Shown: positions 25,311 through 33,889, numbered from the stretch's first letter. The stretch: 64,000 nt of DNA from Pseudomonas sp. B21-040 (GCF_024748695.1 NZ_CP087176.1:303501-367500); one strand, 5' to 3'. Made by a program: numbers and translations. The notes: generated by a model not told the origin, from the letters alone.

Positions 25311-25443
25311 AGAGGCGGGCGGCACCAGGGAAAGGGACGGCCTAGTATGCCCGCCAAGCGTGGCAAAAAAAATGCCCAATTGGGACTGTGTGATAACTGG
25401 GCTGGGATACATCTGCAAATAATCTTTAAAACCACCACAAACC

Positions 25444-25537
25444 ACTGTGGGAGCGGGCTTGCCCGCGATAGCTTTCGACCATTCAATATGTATGTTGGCG
25501 GTCAGATTGCTATCGCGGGCAAGCCCGCTCCTACAGG
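25444..25537. repeat. REP pair (BIME) between gpmI and envC
   Basis: Two inverted copies of the Pseudomonas REP (CTGTGGGAGCGGGCTTGCCC and its inverse) are separated by about 40 bp. Each folds into a hairpin through GCGGGCTTGCCCGC. Confidence 0.92.
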
Positions 25538-25560
25538 TTTTTTGGTGTTTGGAGGTTTGA

Positions 25561-27090
25561 TTACACCAGAATCGAAGTCCCGGTCATTTCCGCCGGTTGT
25601 TCCAGGCCCAGCAACTTCAGCATGGTCGGCGCTACATCCGCCAGGACGCAGCCTTCGCGAACCTTCAGGTCTCGCTTGCCGAAATAGATGAAAGGCACCG
25701 GCTCGGTGGTGTGGGCGGTGTGTGCCTGGCCAGTGGTTTCATCGGACATTTGCTCGACGTTGCCGTGGTCAGCGGTGATCAGCGCTTCGCCGCCGACTTT
25801 TTCCAGCGCATCGACGACGCGGCCGACGCACTGGTCCAGGCATTCCACTGCCTTGACCGCTGCCTCGAACACGCCGCTGTGGCCGACCATGTCGCCGTTG
25901 GCGTAGTTGACCACGATCACGTCGTAACGCTGGTTTTCGATGGCATCGACGATGCGGTCGGTGACTTCAGGTGCGCTCATTTCCGGCTGCAAGTCATAGG
26001 TAGCGACTTTTGGCGACGGGATCAGGATGCGTTCTTCGCCCGGGAACGGTTCTTCGCGACCGCCGGAGAAGAAGAAGGTCACGTGGGCGTACTTCTCGGT
26101 TTCAGCGATGCGCAATTGAGTTTTGCCGTTTTTTGCCAGGTAGTCGCCCAGCACGTTTTCCAGGCTGCCCGCGGCAAACGCCGACGGCGCAGGGATGCTG
26201 GCGGCGTATTGGGTCAGCATGACGAAGCCGGCCAGTTTCGGCTGACGGCTGCGTTCGAACTCGTTGAAACCGTCTTCGACGAACACGCGAGTCAGTTCAC
26301 GGGCGCGGTCAGCGCGGAAGTTCATGAACACCACGGCGTCGCCGTCTTCTACTTTTACCGGCTCACCGATGGAGGTGGCTTTGACGAATTCGTCGCTCTC
26401 GCCACGCTCGTAAGCGGCTTGCAGGCCTTCCTGGGCGGTGGCGGCGTTGAATTCGCCGTTGCCGTCGACAATCAGGTTGTAGGCCTGGGCCACGCGGTCC
26501 CAACGATTATCGCGGTCCATGGCGAAGTAACGGCCAATGATGCTGGCGATCCGGCCTTTGCCCAGCGCCTGGAAGCTGGCGTCGAGCAATTCGATGGACG
26601 ACTGTGCGCTTTTAGGCGGGGTGTCGCGACCGTCGAGGAAGGCGTGCAGGTAGATTTTCTCGGCGCCGCGCTTGAATGCCAGTTCCGCCATGGCGATGAG
26701 GTGGTCCTGGTGGCTGTGAACGCCGCCATCGGACAGCAGGCCCATGAAATGCACGGCTTTGCCGGCAGCGACGGCTTTGTCCACGGCGGCGCAGATGGTC
26801 GGGTTCTCGAAGAACTCGCCGTCACGGATCGATTTGGTCACGCGCGTGAAGTCCTGATACACCACGCGGCCGGCGCCGAGATTCATGTGGCCGACTTCGG
26901 AGTTGCCCATCTGGCCGTCCGGCAGGCCGACGTCCATGCCACTGCCGGAGATCAGGCCGTTCGGCACGGTGGCCCACAGACGGTCCAGCACGGGTTTCTT
27001 GGCCGCAAAGATGGCGTTGGATTCAGGGCTCTCACTGTGACCGAAGCCATCGAGAATAATCAGGACCAAAGGTTTAGGCGTGGTAGTCAT
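25561..27090 (-). CDS. gpmI: 2,3-bisphosphoglycerate-independent phosphoglycerate mutase
   Basis: The 509-residue manganese enzyme interconverts 3- and 2-phosphoglycerate. It belongs to the alkaline phosphatase superfamily, with metal-binding [10 protein letters not shown] at the N-terminus, the phospho-acceptor serine in [12 protein letters not shown], and C-terminal metal ligands in [13 protein letters not shown] and the following histidines. The ATG at 27090 matches the family start. The downstream spacer to envC contains a REP pair, so the two may be only partly co-transcribed. Confidence 0.96.
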   Translation of the reverse strand: MTTTPKPLVLIILDGFGHSESPESNAIFAAKKPVLDRLWATVPNGLISGSGMDVGLPDGQMGNSEVGHMNLGAGRVVYQDFTRVTKSIRDGEFFENPTICAAVDKAVAAGKAVHFMGLLSDGGVHSHQDHLIAMAELAFKRGAEKIYLHAFLDGRDTPPKSAQSSIELLDASFQALGKGRIASIIGRYFAMDRDNRWDRVAQAYNLIVDGNGEFNAATAQEGLQAAYERGESDEFVKATSIGEPVKVEDGDAVVFMNFRADRARELTRVFVEDGFNEFERSRQPKLAGFVMLTQYAASIPAPSAFAAGSLENVLGDYLAKNGKTQLRIAETEKYAHVTFFFSGGREEPFPGEERILIPSPKVATYDLQPEMSAPEVTDRIVDAIENQRYDVIVVNYANGDMVGHSGVFEAAVKAVECLDQCVGRVVDALEKVGGEALITADHGNVEQMSDETTGQAHTAHTTEPVPFIYFGKRDLKVREGCVLADVAPTMLKLLGLEQPAEMTGTSILV

Positions 27091-27242
27091 GGATTCACTC
27101 TGGCTCAAGTTAAAAGAGGGCGATGGAAAAGGGAGTGGCAGTTTAAAGCGAAGTTCCGGCCACGTCACCGCCGGACGGGGTTTGGCCCACCATAGTGGCT
27201 GTGTATACTGGCCGACATTTTAACGCCCTGGAACCTCCTTCG

Positions 27243-27656
27243 ATGGTTGCTCACCTGATTGAATTTGCCACTAACCACTACATTCTTGTCGGTATCTTCG
27301 TCGTACTGCTGGCGTCGCTGATTGCCTATCAAATGCAAGGCGGCGGCCGTAGCCTGAGCACCGGTGAACTGACCGGGCTGGTCAACAAGGACGCGGGCGT
27401 TGTGATCGACATTCGGTCGACCAAGGACTTTGCCGCTGGTCACATCGTTGGCGCGGTGAACATTCCTCACGACAAACTGACCGCTCGCATCGGCGAACTG
27501 GAAAAGCACAAGGCCAAGACCATTATCCTGGTCGACGCCATGGGCCAGACCGCCGGTACGCACGCTCGCGAGCTGATGAAATCCGGCTTCACCGCCGCCA
27601 AGCTCTCCGGTGGTATTTCCAGCTGGAAGGGCGACAACCTGCCGCTGGTGAAGTGA
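27243..27656 (+). CDS. Rhodanese-like membrane protein, YibN type
   Basis: The 137-residue protein has an N-terminal membrane helix (YILVGIFVVLLASLIAYQMQ) and a cytoplasmic rhodanese domain (DIRSTKDFAAGHIVGAVNIP). The position of the sulfur-accepting cysteine is occupied by DAMGQ, so it is probably not a sulfurtransferase. E. coli YibN next to grxC and secB has the same arrangement. The ATG at 27243 follows CCTCCTTCG poorly but places the helix at the N-terminus. grxC starts one base after its stop. Confidence 0.88.
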   Translation: MVAHLIEFATNHYILVGIFVVLLASLIAYQMQGGGRSLSTGELTGLVNKDAGVVIDIRSTKDFAAGHIVGAVNIPHDKLTARIGELEKHKAKTIILVDAMGQTAGTHARELMKSGFTAAKLSGGISSWKGDNLPLVK

Positions 27657-27657
27657 T

Positions 27658-27912
27658 ATGAGCAACGTCGTCGTCTACTCCAGCGATTACTGCCCTTACT
27701 GTTCGCGAGCCAAGTACCTGCTCGAGAACAAAGGTGTGGCCTTCGAAGAGATCAAGGTCGATGGCAAGCCGCAGGTGCGCGCCGCCATGGCCCAGAAAGC
27801 CGGACGTACGTCCGTGCCGCAGATCTGGATCGGCAGCACCCACGTGGGCGGTTGTGATGATTTGTTTGCCCTTGAGCGCGCCGGTAAGCTCGACGCAATG
27901 CTCAAGGCCTGA
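27658..27912 (+). CDS. grxC: Glutaredoxin 3
   Basis: The 84-residue thioredoxin-fold protein has the dithiol site CPYC at residues 12-15 and the glutathione-binding TSVPQIWI and GGCDD segments. It reduces disulfides and mixed disulfides with glutathione in the cytoplasm. It lies between the YibN-like gene and secB, the common proteobacterial order. Confidence 0.95.
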   Translation: MSNVVVYSSDYCPYCSRAKYLLENKGVAFEEIKVDGKPQVRAAMAQKAGRTSVPQIWIGSTHVGGCDDLFALERAGKLDAMLKA

Positions 27913-27953
27913 ATGCCTTCCCTATAAGACCCCAAGATCAGAAAGGATCTGAG

Positions 27954-28445
27954 ATGACTGACCAACAGAACACTGCAGCTAGCGAAGAAGAAACCGCACC
28001 GCAATTCTCCTTGCAGCGCATCTACGTACGCGACTTGTCCTTCGAAGCCCCGAAAAGCCCGGCAATTTTCCGCCAGCAGTGGGAACCGAGCGTCGGTCTG
28101 GATCTGAACACTCGTCAAAAGACCCTGGAAGGTGACTTCCACGAGGTCGTGCTGACCCTGTCGGTTACCGTGAAGAACGGTGAAAACGGCGAAGTGGCGT
28201 TCATTGCTGAAGTGCAACAGGCCGGGATCTTCCTGATCAAGAACCTGGACGACGCTTCGATGAGCCACACCCTCGGCGCGTTCTGCCCGAACATCCTGTT
28301 CCCGTACGCTCGTGAAACCCTGGACAGCCTGGTCACCCGTGGCTCGTTCCCGGCCCTGATGCTGGCGCCAGTGAACTTCGACGCGCTGTATGCGCAAGAG
28401 CTGCAGCGCATGCAGGCTGCGGGCGAGACGCCGACCGTTCAATAA
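27954..28445 (+). CDS. secB: Protein-export chaperone SecB
   Basis: The 163-residue chaperone matches SecB over its length ([49 protein letters not shown]). The homotetramer keeps preproteins unfolded and delivers them to SecA. GGATCTGAG precedes the ATG at 27954. It ends the yibN-grxC-secB unit just before a REP pair. Confidence 0.96.
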   Translation: MTDQQNTAASEEETAPQFSLQRIYVRDLSFEAPKSPAIFRQQWEPSVGLDLNTRQKTLEGDFHEVVLTLSVTVKNGENGEVAFIAEVQQAGIFLIKNLDDASMSHTLGAFCPNILFPYARETLDSLVTRGSFPALMLAPVNFDALYAQELQRMQAAGETPTVQ

Positions 28446-28460
28446 ACGGCGCTGCTGAAA

Positions 28461-28523
28461 ATCGCGGGCAAGCCCGCTCCCACAGGGTTGTGCGAAACCT
28501 GTGGGAGCGGGCTTGCCCGCGAT
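28461..28523. repeat. REP pair between convergent secB and trmL
   Basis: Two inverted REP units (ATCGCGGGCAAGCCCGCTCC, then GTGGGAGCGGGCTTGCCCGC) are separated by about 20 bp. Confidence 0.92.
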
Positions 28524-28553
28524 TGTTTCTGTCCGGCGAAAATGATCTTGGGG

Positions 28554-29009
28554 TTACTTGAAGCCGTTCTGGCGCCACGCTTCGTACACGGCGACCGCCA
28601 CGGTGTTCGACAGGTTCAGGCTGCGACAGCCTTCACGCATCGGTAAGCGCAGGCGCTGTTCCGCAGGCAAGGCGTCGAGCACGTCGGCCGGCAAGCCGCG
28701 GCTTTCCGGGCCGAACAGAAAGGCGTCGCCCTCGGCGAAGCTGGCATCGTGGAAGGGCCGCGAGCCCTTGGTGGTGAAGGCGAACAGCCGAGGATGACCG
28801 AGGCTCTCCAGGCAACTGGCGAGGTCTGCGTGACGTTGCAGGGTGGCATACTCGTGGTAATCGAGACCGGCCCGGCGCAGGCGCTTGTCGTCCATCTCGA
28901 AGCCTAGCGGTTCGATCAAATGCAGGTGGCAGCCACTGTTGGCGCACAGCCTGATAACGTTGCCGGTATTCGGCGGAATTTCTGGTTGAAAAAGGATGAC
29001 GTGAAACAT
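28554..29009 (-). CDS. trmL: tRNA (cytidine(34)-2'-O)-methyltransferase TrmL
   Basis: The 151-residue SPOUT methyltransferase has the knotted C-terminal motifs [10 protein letters not shown] and [19 protein letters not shown] and an N-terminal [20 protein letters not shown]. It methylates the wobble nucleotide of tRNA-Leu isoacceptors. The start at 29009 matches the family; its ATG shares two bases with the ATG of the divergent gene on the other strand. Confidence 0.94.
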   Translation of the reverse strand: MFHVILFQPEIPPNTGNVIRLCANSGCHLHLIEPLGFEMDDKRLRRAGLDYHEYATLQRHADLASCLESLGHPRLFAFTTKGSRPFHDASFAEGDAFLFGPESRGLPADVLDALPAEQRLRLPMREGCRSLNLSNTVAVAVYEAWRQNGFK

Positions 29010-29448
29010 GCACGGCTCCGAAGGTAAAGATGACGGGCATTCTACGCCGCCAAAGGACCCGCGTTCGAAACTATTCCCGCGAGTGCTTGGTTCGCTGGCG
29101 ATTGTCGGAATGATGGTGGGGCTGATGATCGGTCGCCTGACCGCGCCCGACCCGACTGTTTTGCAGCAGGTCGAGGTCACAAGCGACGGGCTGGTGGCGT
29201 GGTTCAACAACGAACCCAAGAGCCACGGCGAGTTCGTGGACGGTAGTCTCGCGCTGCTGTTCGAGGCTGAGGGCAAGGCGCAGAAAGGTCAGCTCAGGCT
29301 CGGCGACAAAAGCGTCAACTGGCGGGTGCGTTTGAGTGATGGGGGGTTGTTGCTGTCGGTGGTTGCGGCCCGGCCGCTGCAAGGCGAATGGGCCGGCAGC
29401 GAGGTCGATGACCGCTGGCGGTTGGAGATCCATCTCCGGGAGCAATAA
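29008..29448 (+). CDS. Hypothetical inner-membrane-anchored protein
   Basis: The 146-residue protein has a short basic N-terminus, one membrane helix ([20 protein letters not shown], residues about 26-45) and a periplasmic beta-rich domain ([34 protein letters not shown]). I recognise no family. The ATG overlaps the trmL start codon on the other strand, and AAAGGA eight bases upstream supports it. The stop lies on the 3' end of the convergent NrsZ gene. Confidence 0.72.
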   Translation: MHGSEGKDDGHSTPPKDPRSKLFPRVLGSLAIVGMMVGLMIGRLTAPDPTVLQQVEVTSDGLVAWFNNEPKSHGEFVDGSLALLFEAEGKAQKGQLRLGDKSVNWRVRLSDGGLLLSVVAARPLQGEWAGSEVDDRWRLEIHLREQ

Positions 29449-29673
29449 AAGAGGGAATCCCCGGCCTGCCTGTACCAAGGTTCCCAAAACGGCAGGGCTC
29501 GCGCATTGCGTCGTGAGCCCGGTGTAAAGAAGGAACCCCTGACCTGCCTGTATCAAGGGCCCCAAAACTGTTTGGGCTCGTCGCTTGTGCGGTGTGAGCC
29601 CGATGTTAAAGAGGGGAATCCCCGGCCTGCCTGTACCAAGGTCCCCGAAACCGGGTAGTGAACCGAATCACTG
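29446..29673 (-). ncRNA. nrsZ: Small RNA NrsZ
   Basis: The minus-strand transcript predicted from a sigma54 promoter runs about 228 nt to a U-rich end (TCTTTTATT) that follows a GGGAA/TTCCC stem. It consists of three related modules, each with the core CCTTGRTACAGGCAGGYCRG, the first two followed by a CGGGCTCA...GAGCCC hairpin. P. aeruginosa NrsZ, as I recall it, is a 226-nt RNA downstream of ntrC with repeated stem-loops, made under NtrB/NtrC and sigma54 control and processed into shorter species. Position, strand, length and repeat layout all agree. Confidence 0.85.
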
Positions 29674-29683
29674 AATGGACTAT

Positions 29684-29700
29684 TGCAGGGGGCGTGCCAG
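29684..29700 (-). promoter_or_regulatory. Sigma54 promoter of nrsZ
   Basis: Read on the minus strand, CTGGCACGCCCCCTGCA fits the sigma54 consensus almost perfectly, with TGGCACG at -24 and TGCA at -12 and exactly 10 bases between GG and GC. The predicted start is near 29673. Confidence 0.85.
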
Positions 29701-29740
29701 GTTTTAACAATTTGGTACAGAAAGCCGTCCTTGAACGCGC

Positions 29741-29773
29741 AAAGCCCCGTATTTCGGGGCTTTCGTGTTTTTT
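29741..29773 (+). terminator. Plus-strand terminator opposite the nrsZ upstream region
   Basis: AAAGCCCCG / CGGGGCTTT with a short loop is followed by GTGTTTTTT on the plus strand only. The only plus-strand gene upstream without a terminator is 29008-29448, so its transcript would cross nrsZ in antisense and stop here. Confidence 0.8.
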
Positions 29774-29830
29774 CGAGTGGGGTTCAATTGCGAAAAAATG
29801 CGAGGTTGTGAATCAGTCTTTGTGCGCGAT

Positions 29831-29859
29831 TGCGGTTCACGGTGCATTCAGTCGGTGCA
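29831..29859. promoter_or_regulatory. Candidate NtrC sites upstream of nrsZ
   Basis: Two overlapping elements, TGCGGTTCACGGTGCA and TGCATTCAGTCGGTGCA, resemble the 17-bp NtrC palindrome (TGCAC...GGTGCA). They lie 135-165 bp upstream of the sigma54 promoter, a normal enhancer distance. Confidence 0.55.
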
Positions 29860-29874
29860 CTCTGACCCCAAAAG

Positions 29875-29959
29875 CATCGCGGGCAAGCGTTGCTCCTACC
29901 GGTCATGCGCAATGTCAAAATTGGCGTATGACCGGTAGGAGCAAGGCTTGCCCGCGATT
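29875..29959. repeat. REP pair (variant with ACCGGTCAT stem) downstream of ntrC
   Basis: The outer arms ATCGCGGGCAAGCGTTGCTC and GAGCAAGGCTTGCCCGCGAT are inverted, and the interior adds a second inverted pair (CTACCGGTCATgCGCAAT / ATtGGCGtATGACCGGTAG). It is a longer cruciform than the other REP pairs. Confidence 0.85.
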
Positions 29960-29991
29960 GGATGTAACAGTCAGTGAAGAACTAAAGCTGC

Positions 29992-31428
29992 TTAGCCCTC
30001 ATCCCCCTCGTCATCATCCCCACCATCAACCTTCATTCCCAATTCCTTGATCTTGCGCGTCAGGGTATTGCGACCCCAGCCCAGCAAAACGGCAGCATCG
30101 CGGCGGCGACCGGCGGTGTGTTTGAGCGCGGTTTCGATCATGATCCGTTCGAAGGCCGGCACGGCGCTGTCGAGCAGGCTTGACTGACCACGCGCCAGCG
30201 CCTGATCGGCCCACTGGCGAAGCGCTTGCTCCCAGTTGGTCACCGGCGCCGAATCTTGCGGCAGGCTCAGCAATTCCGGCGGCAGGTCGCTGATGTGCAC
30301 TTCGCGACCGGAGGCCATCACCGTAATCCAGCGGCAGGTGTTCTCCAGCTGGCGCACGTTGCCGCCCCACGGCAGGTTTTTCAGGTATTCCTCGGTTTCG
30401 CTTTTCAGCAGCTTCGGCTCGACCGCCAGTTCTTGCGCGGCGCGGCTGAGGAAGTGCTTGGCCAGCGTCGGGATGTCTTCACGACGGTCCGACAGGCGCG
30501 GAATGTGGATGCGGATCACGTTGAGGCGATGGAACAAGTCCTCACGGAATTTCCCGGCATGCACCAGGGTTTCCAGATTCTGGTGAGTCGCGGCGATGAT
30601 TCGCACATCGACCTTCACCGGCACATGACCGCCCACGCGATAGAACTCGCCGTCGGCCAATACACGCAGCAAGCGCGTCTGGGTGTCGGCCGGCATGTCG
30701 CCGATTTCATCAAGGAACAGCGTGCCGCCGTCAGCCTGCTCGAAACGGCCGCGACGCAAGTTGGCCGCGCCGGTGAACGCGCCTTTCTCGTGGCCGAACA
30801 GCTCTGATTCCATCAAGTCTTTTGGAATGGCCGCCATGTTCAGCGCGATAAACGGCGAGGCGGCCCGTGGGCTGTGGCGGTGCAGCGCGTGGGCTACCAG
30901 TTCTTTACCGGTACCGGATTCGCCATTGATCAACACGGTGATGTTGGAGTGGCTCAAGCGCCCGATGGCGCGAAACACTTCCTGCATGGCCGGCGCTTCA
31001 CCGATGATTTCCGGGGTACGCGTCAGGGTTGGCGCGACTTCCAGGCCTTGCTGTTCCTGGGCGTGCTGATTGGCGCGCTTGACCAGGGAGACGGCTTCAT
31101 CGACATCGAATGGCTTGGGCAGGTACTCAAAAGCGCCACCCTGATAGGACGCGACAGCGCTGTCCAGATCAGAGTGAGCCGTCATGATGATCACCGGCAG
31201 CCGTGGATGTTGCTCGCGGATCCGTGCCAGCAGGTCCAGGCCACTGGCACCCGGCATGCGGATGTCAGAGATGATCACATCCGGCTGCTGGCGCGCCAGG
31301 CGACTCATCACGCCATCGGCACTGTCAAAGCTTTGCGTAGTCATGCCTTCCTGTTGCAAGGCTTTTTCCAGGACCCAACGGATAGAACGGTCGTCATCGA
31401 CGATCCACACGGTTTCACTACGGCTCAT
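29992..31428 (-). CDS. ntrC: Nitrogen regulation response regulator NtrC
   Basis: The 478-residue activator of sigma54 promoters has three parts. The receiver domain (residues 1-120) has phospho-acceptor Asp in DVIISDIRMPG. The AAA+ domain has Walker A GESGTGKE, the sigma54-contacting GAFTGA loop and Walker B GGTLFLDEIGD. A Fis-type helix-turn-helix lies at the C-terminus (AAVLLGWGRNTLTRKIKELG). Its start overlaps the ntrB stop. Predicted targets inside this window are glnA, ntrB, nrsZ and gabP. Confidence 0.96.
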   Translation of the reverse strand: MSRSETVWIVDDDRSIRWVLEKALQQEGMTTQSFDSADGVMSRLARQQPDVIISDIRMPGASGLDLLARIREQHPRLPVIIMTAHSDLDSAVASYQGGAFEYLPKPFDVDEAVSLVKRANQHAQEQQGLEVAPTLTRTPEIIGEAPAMQEVFRAIGRLSHSNITVLINGESGTGKELVAHALHRHSPRAASPFIALNMAAIPKDLMESELFGHEKGAFTGAANLRRGRFEQADGGTLFLDEIGDMPADTQTRLLRVLADGEFYRVGGHVPVKVDVRIIAATHQNLETLVHAGKFREDLFHRLNVIRIHIPRLSDRREDIPTLAKHFLSRAAQELAVEPKLLKSETEEYLKNLPWGGNVRQLENTCRWITVMASGREVHISDLPPELLSLPQDSAPVTNWEQALRQWADQALARGQSSLLDSAVPAFERIMIETALKHTAGRRRDAAVLLGWGRNTLTRKIKELGMKVDGGDDDEGDEG

Positions 31429-32510
31429 GTCGATGTGGCTCCTTGTTCCAGTGGCAGAAAGATCGAGAAAGTGGTGTGGCCTGGGTGGCTGTCACATTCG
31501 ATCAAGCCCTGGTGCTGGCTGATGATGTTCTGGGTAATGGCCAGCCCCAGCCCGGTACCGTCCGGACGACCGCTGACCATGGGAAAGAAAATGGTTTCCT
31601 GAAGTTCCACAGGAATGCCCGGACCGTTGTCGATGATCTCGATCTTGGTCACCAGGCGATGGCGCACGTGGCCGATGGTGAACTGGCGCATGGCGCGGGT
31701 GCGCAGGCTGATGCGACCCAGGCGCAGTTCGTTCTGGCTGCTGATGGCCTGCATCGCGTTGCGCACGATGTTCAGGACGGCCTGAATCATTTGTTCGCGG
31801 TCGATCAACACGTCGGGAATGCTCGGGTCGTAGTCGCGCACCAAGGTGATGCAACCCTGGCTTTCCGCTTCCACCAGATGACACACGCGTTCCAGCACTT
31901 CGTGGACGTTGCACATGGCCAGCGAGGGCAGCTTGTTCGAGCCGAGCATGCGGTCGACGAGGTTTCGCAGGCGATCGGCTTCTTCAATGATGACGTTGGT
32001 GTAGTCGCGCAGGCTTTCTTCCGGCAGTTCGCGGGCGAGCAATTGCGCCGCGCCGCGAATCCCGCCCAGCGGGTTCTTGATCTCGTGAGCGAGGCCGCGC
32101 ACCAGCATCTTGCTGGTTTCCTGCTTCGACAACTGCGCCTCTTCCTTGGTGATGCGCAACAAGCGATCACGCGGGTGGACTTCCAGCAACAGCAGGGTGG
32201 CGCCGTTGGCCAGGATCGGCGTTACGGCGTAGTCGACGGTCAATGTCTGGCCGGTGAGGGCGGTGAGCATCGCTTCGCGCTTGGTAAAGGGGTGCGCCTG
32301 CTCGACGGCCTGGCGCAGGGAATTCAACGCTTCGGTGGATTCGGTGAACAACTCGCTGATGAACTGCCCATGGCTACGCTGGCCGCTGATGGCCAGCAGC
32401 ATCTCCGCCGCCGGGTTCATGTACTCAAGGCGCAGTTCGGCGTCGAGCAGGATGGTGGCAGTGGTGAGGTTGTCGAGTAGCAAACGGTGTAGTGCGTCGC
32501 TAATGGTCAT
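31425..32510 (-). CDS. ntrB: Nitrogen regulation sensor kinase NtrB
   Basis: The 361-residue cytoplasmic histidine kinase/phosphatase has an N-terminal PAS domain (residues about 10-110), the phospho-acceptor histidine in GLAHEIKNPLGGIRGAAQLL, and an ATPase domain with DNGPGIP and GTGLGLAIT. With PII protein it sets NtrC phosphorylation according to nitrogen status. The ATG at 32510 was chosen over a much longer frame because the PAS domain begins directly after it and GAGGTCCCG precedes it. A candidate sigma54 promoter lies about 60 bp upstream. Confidence 0.95.
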   Translation of the reverse strand: MTISDALHRLLLDNLTTATILLDAELRLEYMNPAAEMLLAISGQRSHGQFISELFTESTEALNSLRQAVEQAHPFTKREAMLTALTGQTLTVDYAVTPILANGATLLLLEVHPRDRLLRITKEEAQLSKQETSKMLVRGLAHEIKNPLGGIRGAAQLLARELPEESLRDYTNVIIEEADRLRNLVDRMLGSNKLPSLAMCNVHEVLERVCHLVEAESQGCITLVRDYDPSIPDVLIDREQMIQAVLNIVRNAMQAISSQNELRLGRISLRTRAMRQFTIGHVRHRLVTKIEIIDNGPGIPVELQETIFFPMVSGRPDGTGLGLAITQNIISQHQGLIECDSHPGHTTFSIFLPLEQGATST

Positions 32511-32566
32511 CGGGACCTCTTCTGGGGCGGAGCGTGCGCACGAAACAAGCGCTGATGCGGGGAAAA

Positions 32567-32583
32567 TGCAAAAACCAAACCAA
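32567..32583 (-). promoter_or_regulatory. Candidate sigma54 promoter of ntrBC
   Basis: On the minus strand TTGGTTTGGTTTTTGCA has GG-N10-GC spacing and an ideal -12 element (TTTTTGCA); the -24 element is less complete (TTGGTT). The predicted start is near 32557, about 47 nt before the ntrB ATG. Confidence 0.55.
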
Positions 32584-32696
32584 GGCTCCGAAAAGAAGCG
32601 TTTAACCCCTGAAACGGACGTTTGAAGCTCGTTTGCGTGGCGTTCTGCCAGCTTTCGCGGGTACTTTCGAACCAAAATGGGTTGCGATGTGGGAAC

Positions 32697-32724
32697 GGTG
32701 CAACCTATTGCACCAATATAGTGC
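32697..32724. promoter_or_regulatory. Tandem NtrC-type palindromes upstream of ntrB
   Basis: GGTGCAACCTATTGCACC and GCACCAATATAGTGC overlap head to tail. The second is nearly the enterobacterial NtrC site. They lie about 130-150 bp upstream of the candidate sigma54 promoter and fit autoregulation of ntrBC. Confidence 0.65.
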
Positions 32725-32740
32725 GCAAACCTGAACGGCG

Positions 32741-33361
32741 TTAGAACAAACGCAAGAACGGATTTTTTTCTTCTGCCGGTTTGTCTTTGAGCGGGCATTC
32801 CGGTCGTTGACCGTAGTCGGTGAGGGTGCAGGGTTTGACCTGGCGTTTTTGCGCGAGGGAGGTTCGCTGCATGTGAAATGGCTGGTTAGCCGTGCGTTCG
32901 ACAGTACGGCCTTGCTCATCGAGGATTTCCACGGACAGGTTGTGCGTGCCGCGATCGATATTGCTCAGTGGGAATACCGGGCTGAAGCCGGGTTCGGCAG
33001 TGGGTTGGCCATCAAGCAGCAGCCGGTAGCGATGACCCGGTTGCAGGCCGGGTTCGTTGGTGACGCTGACAATGATTTCGCCGGCACTGCTACGGATCGT
33101 CGCGTCCGGTTCGGGCACCAGTATGCGCAGCATGTCGTAGTGAAAAAGCGGCTGTTCTTCGGGCGGGTTCGCCGCCAACAACGGCTGTGCAGCGGTAGGG
33201 TGGGCGGCCATGCGGTTGCTGGTTGCCAGCGGCACACGTTTGGCGTTGCCGTGCGTCGGCTGGTCGGTGAAGGTGCGGTTGCCTTGGGCGTCGATGTAAG
33301 TGAACACCTCGGCCGACACAGGAAGGGCGATCAGCCAGGCCGCCAGCAGCCACCGACTCAT
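32741..33361 (-). CDS. DUF4124 domain protein
   Basis: The 206-residue protein has a signal peptide (MSRWLLAAWLIALPVSA) followed by the DUF4124 motif (EVFTYIDAQGNRTFTDQPTH). The C-terminal half (YRLLLDGQPTAEPGFSPVF, NIDRGTHNLSVEILD) looks like a beta-sandwich. It overlaps the upstream DUF4124 gene by four bases and is its paralogue. Periplasmic location is predicted; function unknown. Confidence 0.83.
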   Translation of the reverse strand: MSRWLLAAWLIALPVSAEVFTYIDAQGNRTFTDQPTHGNAKRVPLATSNRMAAHPTAAQPLLAANPPEEQPLFHYDMLRILVPEPDATIRSSAGEIIVSVTNEPGLQPGHRYRLLLDGQPTAEPGFSPVFPLSNIDRGTHNLSVEILDEQGRTVERTANQPFHMQRTSLAQKRQVKPCTLTDYGQRPECPLKDKPAEEKNPFLRLF

Positions 33362-33864
33362 GACTTATGCACCCTTTGTACGGTGAGCGTCACGGTCGGA
33401 CTTTGCTGAAGCACGGTCTCTCCATTGAGTACCTGCACCGCCAGGCGGTGTTCGCCACGGTCGATGTTCACCAGCTGCAGGATCGGCACGTTGCTGGGTT
33501 GGCCGTAGGGTTGACCGTCCAGCAGCAGCCTCAACACATGCGGCGCCTGCAAGCGAGGCTTGATCAACACGGTGACGGTGAACGTGCCGTTGTTGGCGCG
33601 CAAGGCCTCGTCGGTGGGCAGGCCGGTCAACTGCAGCACCTCGTAGGCGCTGCGAGGCTGTTCGTCGCGGGTGACGTTCGACGTTGCGGGAGGCGTTTGG
33701 CGTTCCACACTATTGAGCGGTGGCAACTCAACCGGCTGCGCCTTGACGCCATCGGGCGGCTGATTGCTGTAAGCGGTGTTGCCGTCGACGTCGGTGTATT
33801 TGTAGATCTGGGCCATCACGGGAGAAACGAAAGACAGCAGCAGAAGCATAAAAAATGGCCGCAT
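33358..33864 (-). CDS. DUF4124 domain protein, paralogue
   Basis: The 168-residue protein has a signal peptide ending near VMA-QI, the DUF4124 motif (IYKYTDVDGNTAYSNQPPDG) and a second domain sharing LRLLLDGQPYGQPSN and LVNIDRGEHRLAVQVLNG with its neighbour. The two genes are coupled by an ATGA overlap and are a tandem duplication. They lie between glnA and ntrB on the same strand, a common Pseudomonas arrangement, but no nitrogen role is evident. Confidence 0.83.
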   Translation of the reverse strand: MRPFFMLLLLSFVSPVMAQIYKYTDVDGNTAYSNQPPDGVKAQPVELPPLNSVERQTPPATSNVTRDEQPRSAYEVLQLTGLPTDEALRANNGTFTVTVLIKPRLQAPHVLRLLLDGQPYGQPSNVPILQLVNIDRGEHRLAVQVLNGETVLQQSPTVTLTVQRVHKS

Positions 33865-33889
33865 TCAGACTCCCTGTTAAAGCAAGGAC

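Noticed and set aside
25444..25537. Palindromic repeats as CRISPR or terminators
   Set aside because: They match the Pseudomonas REP consensus, occur as inverted pairs at many sites, and lack U-runs.
29446..29673. Three regularly spaced repeats as a CRISPR array
   Set aside because: The repeat unit is about 75-80 bp with related, not unique, spacers, there are no cas genes, and a sigma54 promoter plus terminator identify it as NrsZ.
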